This document shows positions 57,656 through 64,000 of a stretch of DNA of 64,000 bases, piece by piece. This DNA is from a virus, in the IMG/VR virus record IMGVR_UViG_3300046463_000520, positions 1-64,000 of that record; one strand, 5' to 3'. The notes below the pieces were generated by a model. It was given only the letters and a program-made list of their open reading frames with translations, made no database searches and was not told where the DNA came from. Position 1 is the stretch's first letter, and the number at the start of each line of letters is the position of its first letter. The position numbers and the translations under genes are program-made.

Positions 57656-59329
57656 ATGCCGACTCCGACCGATAGCAAGCCATCGGGCTTCGCCAAAATC
57701 AAAGCCCTGTTCGCCTCCAAGGGCGTCAACGCCGCTGAGATTGGCGACGCCGAACAACAAGACGCGCTCACCGACGGCCTGACTATCTCGATGCTGCTTG
57801 GCGCGGGCCGCTCGACCGCGCGCAACCGGCTTCAGATTTATCAGAAGCGCATCGAAATGATTGGCGACCCGATTATCTCGACCGCGCTGCGCCTGCACGT
57901 CACCGCTGCCTTGGGCGGGCACGAGACGAGCGGCGACACGGTATTCATCGAAGCGACCGGCGACGCGAAGAAGGACAAAAACAAAAAGCGCATCGCCGAA
58001 GAAATCTCGAAAGACTTGGCTCCGATTTTCAACCGCATCGCCTACACCGTGGCCTTCAACGGCGCGGGCTTCGGCGACGCCTACGGGCGCGTCTATACGG
58101 CGGGCAAGCTCGGGGTCGTGGACGTCTACTGTGACGAGCTAGTGCATCCGTCGATGATTACCGCCTACGAGCGCGGCAACACGACGATGGGCTTCGTCGC
58201 GGCGAGCGGCCCGAAATCGACGGTCAAGCTGAATCTGTTCCAGATGGCGCGTTTGAAAATGCCGCGCATGATTTACGTGCCGCAGGTCCGCGCAATGGAG
58301 AAGGCCATTCGGACCGCGCTCGATACCGACGATATCAACGAACTGCCGTTCATGCCGTCCCTTGTCGGCGGCTCGTTTCTCGATGCCGCAGAAGGCCCGT
58401 ATGACGCCCTTCAAGCGGCGATGGTCGGTCTAGTCGGGCAGCGCGTGCTTGATTCGATTGACGAGTCGATGATGACGGTCAACATGGACGGCATGACCAA
58501 AGAGCAACGCGGCTCGTTCATGGCGAACATGAAGTCGATTCTGTCGGCGTCCAAGCAACGCGCGGAACAGGCGATCAAGCAGGGCCGTCCGGTACTCGAA
58601 CGCATCTATCACCTGATTCCGACTTGGGGCGACAAGCAAATGACCGCCCTGAATGGCTCGCTCGCGACGGGCGGCGGGCGCGGGCAGTCGGGCACTTTGT
58701 CTATCGAAGACGTCTTGTTCTACGCGAAGCTGCTCTCTGGCGCGCTTGGCGTGGACTTGTCGATGCTCGGCTTCTCCGAACTGCTGTCGGGCGGCTTGGG
58801 GGATGGCGGGTTCTTCCGCACGAGCGCGCAGGCGGCGGAACGCTCGCGCCTGATTCGCGTGGGCCTGTCGGAGTTTTTCAATCACATCATCGACGTCCAT
58901 ACGCAATTCAAGTATGGGCTTGTGTTCCCGCCTGACGAACGTCCGTGGGAAGTCAACTTCTACGGCACGATTTCCGCGCTCGAAAGCGAGAAGCAGAAGA
59001 CCCGCACGGAAGCGCAGAACACGGGCGCGCTGCTGCTGCAATCGCTCGAAAGCATCAAAAACTTGGGAATGAAAGACCCGAAGGCCATCGAAGAAATCCT
59101 CGCGAAAATCATGCTGCTGGACGAAGACCAAGCCGCGCTGATTACGAAGGCGATCATCGAAGCGATCAAGTCGGGCGAAGAACAGGACGCGGAAGGCGGC
59201 GGCGGGTTTGGCGGCGGCGGTGACATGGGCGGCGGGCCGGTCGGCAACGCGGGCGGCACGCCTGCGCCTGCCCTGCCGAAAGCCAAGCCTAAGAAGAAGG
59301 AAGCCGCCGCAGACGAGGAAACCGCCTAA
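57656..59329 (+). CDS. Portal protein (557 aa)
   Basis: The sequence fits portal proteins of large tailed phages: RNRLQIYQKRIEMIGDPIIS, ALRLHVTAALGG, FNRIAYTVAFNGAGFGDAYG, QRVLDSIDESMMTVNMDGMT, YHLIPTWGDKQ and LSGALGVDLSMLGFSELLSG are typical of the clip, stem and wing regions. The C-terminus is glycine-rich then lysine-rich and flexible. The portal forms the dodecameric DNA entry ring. The start at 57656 follows the promoter hairpin; an upstream frame crosses the terminator. Confidence 0.82.
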   Translation: MPTPTDSKPSGFAKIKALFASKGVNAAEIGDAEQQDALTDGLTISMLLGAGRSTARNRLQIYQKRIEMIGDPIISTALRLHVTAALGGHETSGDTVFIEATGDAKKDKNKKRIAEEISKDLAPIFNRIAYTVAFNGAGFGDAYGRVYTAGKLGVVDVYCDELVHPSMITAYERGNTTMGFVAASGPKSTVKLNLFQMARLKMPRMIYVPQVRAMEKAIRTALDTDDINELPFMPSLVGGSFLDAAEGPYDALQAAMVGLVGQRVLDSIDESMMTVNMDGMTKEQRGSFMANMKSILSASKQRAEQAIKQGRPVLERIYHLIPTWGDKQMTALNGSLATGGGRGQSGTLSIEDVLFYAKLLSGALGVDLSMLGFSELLSGGLGDGGFFRTSAQAAERSRLIRVGLSEFFNHIIDVHTQFKYGLVFPPDERPWEVNFYGTISALESEKQKTRTEAQNTGALLLQSLESIKNLGMKDPKAIEEILAKIMLLDEDQAALITKAIIEAIKSGEEQDAEGGGGFGGGGDMGGGPVGNAGGTPAPALPKAKPKKKEAAADEETA

Positions 59330-60174
59330 TGTCCATCTTTGACGAAGTGGAAAACCGGGTCGTCCAATCGACCACTTCGAGCCTGTCGCAACTGAAGGGC
59401 ACGATTGCGGGCTTCTCGCCCTTGGGCGCGGGCACGGCGGTGCTCAAGCAAGCCGTCGGCAAGCTCGCGCCGTCGGCATCGGGCGTGCTCGACAAGGCCC
59501 TGCGCGGCGACTTTACGGGCGCGGCATTCGATGCCGTCAACAAGGTCGCGGGCAACGCCATCACGAAGCTGCTCGCGGGCGGCACGAGCGGCGACATTCT
59601 GTTCAACGGCCTGCCGAATCCGCTGCTTGGCGGCATCACGCCGTTTCAGGCCGCGCAAATGGTGACGGAAATCGCGAGCACGAACTACGCGAAGAAGAAC
59701 CTGTATTTCATCGAAATCACCGACTACGCAAGCCCGCTTGACGACCAAAACGCATCGGGCCTGTTCAACATGTTCTGCACGAGCGTGTCCATTGGCGGCG
59801 GCAACATCATGGGCGAAGCGCACGGCATCGGCTCGGCACAGATGGACATTGTGAATGGCGGCGAGCGCGACGAAATCCGTGTGACGACGTATGACGACGC
59901 CTACGGGCAAATCAAGCGCTGGTTCAACAAGCGGCGAAGCCTCGCGATCCACGCCGACGGCACGTTCGGTTTGCCTGCGGACTACCTGTTGCGCCTGCGC
60001 ATCCTGCACGCCGCCGTGAATGACGAAGTTATGGCGCTGTTCGGCGGGTACGAAGAATCGTACATCGTGCGCCCGGTCGGTCTGGAAACCGAACTCTCGC
60101 GCACGGAAGACGGCCTGCAAGAAATCCAACTGTCGTTCTCGCAGTTCGATACGTTCATGTTCAATCAAGGGTAG
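59329..60174 (+). CDS. Tail structural protein, tube/baseplate-hub-like (281 aa)
   Basis: One-base overlap with the portal gene (TAATG). The first 110 residues are helical and hydrophobic-rich. The rest (KKNLYFIEITDYASPLD, LFNMFCTSVSIGGGNIM, EIRVTTYDDAYGQIKRWFNK, LRLRILHAAVNDEVMALFGG, LSFSQFDTFMF) has the beta-sheet-with-helix character of tube-like baseplate/tail completion proteins. Its position just before the tape measure supports this. The precise role is uncertain. Confidence 0.6.
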   Translation: MSIFDEVENRVVQSTTSSLSQLKGTIAGFSPLGAGTAVLKQAVGKLAPSASGVLDKALRGDFTGAAFDAVNKVAGNAITKLLAGGTSGDILFNGLPNPLLGGITPFQAAQMVTEIASTNYAKKNLYFIEITDYASPLDDQNASGLFNMFCTSVSIGGGNIMGEAHGIGSAQMDIVNGGERDEIRVTTYDDAYGQIKRWFNKRRSLAIHADGTFGLPADYLLRLRILHAAVNDEVMALFGGYEESYIVRPVGLETELSRTEDGLQEIQLSFSQFDTFMFNQG

Positions 60175-60177
60175 TAA

Positions 60178-62799
60178 ATGAAGGCTGACGCTAACGGGTT
60201 CCTGATTGCCGACCGCGCGATTTCGGTCGAGTCGCTTGCGGGCGCAATGAAGGGCGTGAAGGGCGACACGGCGGCGATTCTCGCGCTGCTGAAGGTCGGC
60301 GCACGCGCAACGATCACGCAACGCGCGCGCGTGCTCAATTCGGGCGCGAGTCGCGGCCCGTCGGCGGGCTTGATGGGCGAACGCCTGCCGCCGCCGTCGG
60401 TCGCGCGCGATGAAACCGGCAAGTCGCTGGCGCGCGTCGCGGCGGCAATGGCGCGCGAGCGCGACGAGCGCGGGCGCTTCAAGCCCTACCCGACCGCCGA
60501 ACTGACCGAAGTCGCGAAGGCGGTGAAGGACATGACGCGCCGCCAAGCTGCCGAACACGCGGAAGAAAAGCGCGAGCGCGCGAAACGGTCGAGCAAGGGC
60601 GCGGATAGCGCGCAGGGCGGGCCGGATAGCTCCGCGCAGTCGTCGGGCGCGGGCAACGGCGGCAAGCCGCCACGCGGCCCGCAAAGCGGCAGCGCTACGC
60701 CCCTGCAAGCGGGCGCGAACAATGGCAACGCGGATGCGACGCGCGACGCGCGCGGGCGCTTCGTCGGCAAGGGCGGCGGCGCGGGCAGTGACGGCGAAGG
60801 GTCGAGCAACGCGGGCGGGGGGCGCGCGAAGCGTGAGCGCGACGGCGACGGCGTGTTCTCGAAAATGAAGGACTGGTTCAAGGGCTTCGGCGGCATGAAA
60901 GGGCCGCAAATGCCCGGCATGGAAGGTTATGAGAAGGTCGATCCGACCGTCGAAGCGAGCAAGGAACTCGGCAGCATGATTAAGGCCCCGCTCGCGGCGG
61001 TCGGCACCGTCGGCAAGGCGGTCGTCGGGCGCGGCTTCAGCGCGGCATCCAAGCTGCCTGCCGCGCCGTGGTATCGGCGCATCCTGCGCGAACTGCACCT
61101 GTTCCGTGACGAGTCGAGCGCATTCGGCAACGCGGAAACGCGCGTGCTGAAGGAAATCGAGCGCAAGACGGGCGGCGGGCCGGGCGCGCAGGGCGGCGGC
61201 GGCATCATGGGCGCGCTTGGCGGGATGCTCGGCAAGGGCGGCGGCGGGCTTATGTCGCTGCTTGGCGGCGGGCTGAAGCTCGGCAAGGGAATGCTCAAGC
61301 GCCTGCCGCTTTTGGGCGCGCTGTTCGCGGGCGGCTCCGCGCTCGCGTCGATTTTCGGCGGCGACGACCCGAATAAGTCGCCGGAAGAAAACCGTAAATC
61401 GCGCTTCGAAGGCGCGGGGTCCGGCATCGGCGCGATCATCGGCGGCGGGCTTGGCATGTTCCTCGGACCTGTGGGCGCGATGATTGGCGGCGTCATCGGC
61501 GATAAGGTCGGCGAACTCGTCGGCGCATGGCTTGCGACCGTCGATTGGAGCAAGGTCGGCGACACGATCACGAGCGCATGGGATGGCGCGGTTGCGACCG
61601 TCAAAGATACGTGGAAGACCGTCACCGACGAACTCGGCAAGGTCACGAAGACCGTTTCTGACGCGTGGAATGGCGTCATCGACGGCGCGAAGGCATGGCT
61701 GAAAGACAAGCTCGGCATCGACGTCGATGCAGGCGTCGCTAAAGCCAAGGAAATGGCGGGCGCAGCGGCGGACTACGTGAAAGAGAAGGCCGCGCCGGTC
61801 GTGGATGCCGTCACAACCGCCGCGAAGCCGGTTGTCGAAGCCGTGAAGGGCGGCGCGCAGGCGGCGGTCGATTACGGCAAGGAACGCGTCGAAAAGATGG
61901 CCGCGCCGATTGCGACCGCAACGGCGAACGCGCTCGACTACGGCAAGGGGCTATTCGGCGGCGGCTCGAAGGGCAACAAGGCCGCAGTCATGGCCGAAGC
62001 GCAAAAGATCACGGACCCGAATGAACGCGCGATGTTTCTCGCGCAGGTCGATCACGAATCGGGCGGGTTCCGCTCGACCGTCGAGAACACGAACTACAAG
62101 GCGAAGGGCTTTCTCGCCAACTTCGGCGCGCGCAATCACATCACGACCGAAGCGCAGGCGCAGGCGATTCTGGACAAGGGCGACGATGCCAAGCTCGAAG
62201 CCATGTACGGCGGCGCATGGGGCAAGAAGAACCTCGGCAACACGGAAGCGGGCGACGCGGCGAAGTTCAAGGGGCGCGGGGTCATGCAGCTTACCGGTCG
62301 CTCGAACTACACGGCGGCAGGTAAGGCGCTCGGCCTCGACTTGGTGAATCACCCTGAACTGCTCGAAGACCCGGCAGTGTCGGCAAAGGCCGCGCTCTGG
62401 TATTGGAACTCTCGCAAGGGTCTGTCTGCCGCAGGCAAGGCGGGCGACGTGAGCGCGGCGACCGCCGCCATCAACGGCGGGCACATCGGGGAAGCGGACC
62501 GAAAGGCGAAGTACGGCACCTATCTCGCCGCGATCAAGGCGGGCGACGCGTCGGTTGCGGCTCCCTCGATGCCCGCGCCGACGGCGACGGTTGCCGCCGC
62601 CGCGCCGCCGCCCGCGCCGCCTGTGCCGCCCTCACCGGTCGCGCCCGCTACCGCGCCGCCGACGGTTTCCGCCGACATTCCGCAACCGCTCAACTCGCCC
62701 GGCCCTATCGACGTCCGAGTATCGCAAGACTCGACTGTGGGACAAGACCTATCAGACCGCCGATTGGCGCAAATCGCAACGGGCGGGATTTCCGCGTAA
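60178..62799 (+). CDS. Tape-measure-like protein with GH19 (chitinase/lysozyme-type) domain (873 aa)
   Basis: Residues 1-600 are glycine/alanine/lysine-rich with helical and hydrophobic segments (GSGIGAIIGGGLGMFLGP, AMIGGVIGDKVGELVGAWL), as in tape measures. Residues about 605-790 are a glycoside hydrolase family 19 domain: FLAQVDHESGGF with the catalytic Glu, FANFGARN-like, GRGVMQLTGRSNYTAAGKAL, VSAKAALWYWNSR and AINGGHIGEADR. The tail is proline-rich. It probably spans the tail lumen and cuts peptidoglycan at entry. AGGG precedes the ATG. Confidence 0.82.
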   Translation: MKADANGFLIADRAISVESLAGAMKGVKGDTAAILALLKVGARATITQRARVLNSGASRGPSAGLMGERLPPPSVARDETGKSLARVAAAMARERDERGRFKPYPTAELTEVAKAVKDMTRRQAAEHAEEKRERAKRSSKGADSAQGGPDSSAQSSGAGNGGKPPRGPQSGSATPLQAGANNGNADATRDARGRFVGKGGGAGSDGEGSSNAGGGRAKRERDGDGVFSKMKDWFKGFGGMKGPQMPGMEGYEKVDPTVEASKELGSMIKAPLAAVGTVGKAVVGRGFSAASKLPAAPWYRRILRELHLFRDESSAFGNAETRVLKEIERKTGGGPGAQGGGGIMGALGGMLGKGGGGLMSLLGGGLKLGKGMLKRLPLLGALFAGGSALASIFGGDDPNKSPEENRKSRFEGAGSGIGAIIGGGLGMFLGPVGAMIGGVIGDKVGELVGAWLATVDWSKVGDTITSAWDGAVATVKDTWKTVTDELGKVTKTVSDAWNGVIDGAKAWLKDKLGIDVDAGVAKAKEMAGAAADYVKEKAAPVVDAVTTAAKPVVEAVKGGAQAAVDYGKERVEKMAAPIATATANALDYGKGLFGGGSKGNKAAVMAEAQKITDPNERAMFLAQVDHESGGFRSTVENTNYKAKGFLANFGARNHITTEAQAQAILDKGDDAKLEAMYGGAWGKKNLGNTEAGDAAKFKGRGVMQLTGRSNYTAAGKALGLDLVNHPELLEDPAVSAKAALWYWNSRKGLSAAGKAGDVSAATAAINGGHIGEADRKAKYGTYLAAIKAGDASVAAPSMPAPTATVAAAAPPPAPPVPPSPVAPATAPPTVSADIPQPLNSPGPIDVRVSQDSTVGQDLSDRRLAQIATGGISA

Positions 62800-62922
62800 A
62801 AACAATGACCTGCGGGGCCTGTGTGTGGCGGCGCACATAGGCCCTAAAAAATCCGTTAGGAAATATCGCATCGTCTTGTCAATATTCTGCTCACACTTCG
62901 TTACATAGGGTCTGACGCCGTT

Positions 62923-63363
62923 ATGAAGCCGCCTAAGAGCATTCTCGCCGCCGTCGTCATCAGTTCGCTCGCGTGTTTGGGGGCCGTGCAAACGGCGCGT
63001 GCGGACCAAAACAACATCGACGCGGCGATGAAACAGGCTGTGACGGATTACAAGGCGGGCGGGGCAAACGCCATGTCGGACCGCGCGAAGTTTTGCTATG
63101 ACGCTGTGGACTATCGTCGTGGCAACGAGGGAGCGGCAAAGGCTGTCGAATACTGCATGTCGTATGAGTTTGCCGCTGTGTCTATCCTGTCCACGCTCAA
63201 AAAATACGACCCCTACGCCGGGTATTTCAACGGCTTGGACGTGATTTTTCGGGCGGCGCGGTACACAGAAAAGGCTCGCGTAGTTGTGCTGCCGGAACAG
63301 TTTGATCCGTTCTGGAAGCCGCGTAGCGAGTACATACACAAGGCCATACCGGGGATGCTGTAA
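62923..63363 (+). CDS. Secreted small protein with signal peptide (146 aa)
   Basis: The N-terminus KPPKSILAAVVISSLACLGA then VQTARADQ is a clear Sec signal with cleavage after ARA. The mature part has two or three cysteines (AKFCYDA, VEYCMSY) and a helical fold. The upstream DNA (62840-62920) is less GC-rich and contains TTGTCA, so the gene may have its own promoter. It looks like a lysogenic-conversion or superinfection-type accessory gene inserted in the tail operon; function unknown. Confidence 0.65.
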   Translation: MKPPKSILAAVVISSLACLGAVQTARADQNNIDAAMKQAVTDYKAGGANAMSDRAKFCYDAVDYRRGNEGAAKAVEYCMSYEFAAVSILSTLKKYDPYAGYFNGLDVIFRAARYTEKARVVVLPEQFDPFWKPRSEYIHKAIPGML

Positions 63364-63395
63364 CAGACCGCGCGAGACGGTCCACCGCCACTTTG

Positions 63396-63421
63396 AAGCC
63401 CGCCTAGCAAGCGGGCTTTTT
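63396..63421 (+). terminator. Rho-independent terminator
   Basis: AA-GCCCGC (63398-63403), loop, GCGGGC (63411-63416), TTTTT. It isolates the secreted-protein gene from the next promoter. Confidence 0.88.
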
Positions 63422-63445
63422 CCATTGGCGCGCGCTTTTTTGAGC

Positions 63446-63507
63446 TAGGAAAACGCAAAGGGGTCATCGCAAAAACGCCTTCGAGAATGGGTTTGCAAAC
63501 TTCCATT
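63446..63507 (+). promoter_or_regulatory. Two-box phage promoter plus hairpin (tail tube)
   Basis: TAGGAAAACGC (63446-63456), middle GCAAAAAC (63469-63476), GAGAATGG (63483-63490) after 26 bases. AATGG/CCATT (63486-63490/63503-63507) with an inner GTTTG/CAAAC palindrome forms the leader structure, 15 bases before ATG 63523. Confidence 0.8.
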
Positions 63508-63522
63508 CATTCGGGCGAAAAG

Positions 63523-64000
63523 ATGACTCTCAATACCGATACCTACCTCGGTCAAGCTCTGAACCAATTGCAGACCTTCGGCGACAAGTCGATTTCGTCC
63601 GACGCGACGATGGTCATTGACGGGTTCGAGCAATACCGCTTCCTGTTCAAGCAGTTCCCGCAACCGACCCTTTCGAGCGCAGGCGAAATCGAAATCGCCG
63701 GTCCGATGGGCATTGCGACCTTCCAACCGCAGCAAGCGAAGATCAATCAGCAAGGTCAAGTCTCGATGTATGAGACGGTGGACGGCGACGCTGAAAAGCT
63801 CCAACGCGCAATCATGGCGAAGGGCGGACGCTTCGACGCGACGATTTACGAAGGCACGCTCGAAAAGCACACGCGCGGCTGGCGCATCTACAAGTGCTTC
63901 GTGCAACTCGACAACCCGGACCGCGATTGGGAAAACCGTGGTCAGGTCACGATGCTGTCGGGCACGATGTTCTTCCACTACACCGGCGAAACGCTGCCCG
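63523..64000 (+). CDS. Tail tube protein, 3' end outside window
   Basis: The open frame starts at ATG 63523 and runs off the window after 159 codons. It reads MTLNTDTYLGQALNQLQTFG, then ATMVIDGFEQYRFLFKQFPQ, GEIEIAGPMGIATFQPQQAK, QGQVSMYETVDGD, and LSGTMFFHYTG. A small all-beta protein of this kind next to portal and tape-measure genes is most likely the tail tube subunit. GCGAAAAG before ATG is only a weak ribosome site. Confidence 0.65.
   Translation, partial: MTLNTDTYLGQALNQLQTFGDKSISSDATMVIDGFEQYRFLFKQFPQPTLSSAGEIEIAGPMGIATFQPQQAKINQQGQVSMYETVDGDAEKLQRAIMAKGGRFDATIYEGTLEKHTRGWRIYKCFVQLDNPDRDWENRGQVTMLSGTMFFHYTGETLP

Noticed and set aside
633-63456. TAGGAAAACGC considered only as a strong ribosome-binding site
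   Set aside because: In all copies except 3180 it lies about 40 to 280 bases upstream of the start codon and is paired with a second box at constant distance, so a ribosome site cannot explain it.

Overview
The window is a stretch of a large, GC-rich (roughly 60% or more G+C by eye) genome of a tailed bacteriophage, most likely a contractile-tailed (myovirus-type) phage of a GC-rich proteobacterium. The evidence is a small and large terminase pair, a portal protein, a head-maturation-type protein, a tail tube protein, a tape measure carrying a GH19 lysin, gp25-like and J/gp6-like baseplate proteins, and four fibre or tailspike genes. No rRNA, tRNA, integrase, transposase or replication/transcription enzyme was found, apart from a dUTPase. 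A betaproteobacterial host such as Burkholderia or Ralstonia is a guess from composition and gene style, not shown by the sequence.

Layout. 1-0.6 kb: end of an unidentified operon and a terminator. 0.7-7.8 kb (+): small terminase subunit with a histone-like tail, terL, then a run of about a dozen small, end-overlapping genes. 7.9-8.2 kb: a hairpin-rich gap. 8.2-11.7 kb (+): small HTH regulator and a tailspike with an SGNH esterase. 11.7-16.4 kb (-): thirteen small accessory genes. 16.5-22.2 kb (+): structured leader, small fibre-associated protein, collagen-like fibre with a second SGNH esterase, and a third fibre. 22.3-26.8 kb (-): eleven small genes including dUTPase. 26.9-37.2 kb (+): baseplate, head-maturation and tail-fibre genes. 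37.2-41.2 kb (-): thirteen small genes. 41.3-54.3 kb (+): four very large antirestriction/polyvalent proteins, ending in a 2278-residue DarB-like methylase-helicase. 54.9-55.4 kb (-): MazF/MazE toxin-antitoxin pair. 55.5-57.5 kb (+): small genes under an early-type promoter. 57.6-64 kb (+): portal, tail structural protein, tape measure/lysin, a secreted small protein, and the start of the tail tube gene.

The most striking feature is regulatory. Every major plus-strand structural block is preceded by the same two-box element, TAGGAAAACGC, then exactly 26 bases, then GACAATGG (or a close variant). Ten copies are visible, eight of them good in both boxes or nearly so. In at least four copies a perfect or near-perfect hairpin follows, ending 1 to 5 bases before a start codon that has no Shine-Dalgarno sequence. 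The minus-strand accessory blocks use a different, sigma-70-like promoter, TTGCGC-N17-TACTAT, with an almost invariant spacer. The two promoter types sit back to back at three places, separated by 22, 22 and 12 bases. I infer an early (minus, accessory) and a late (plus, structural) programme, the latter driven by a phage-specified factor not encoded in this window.
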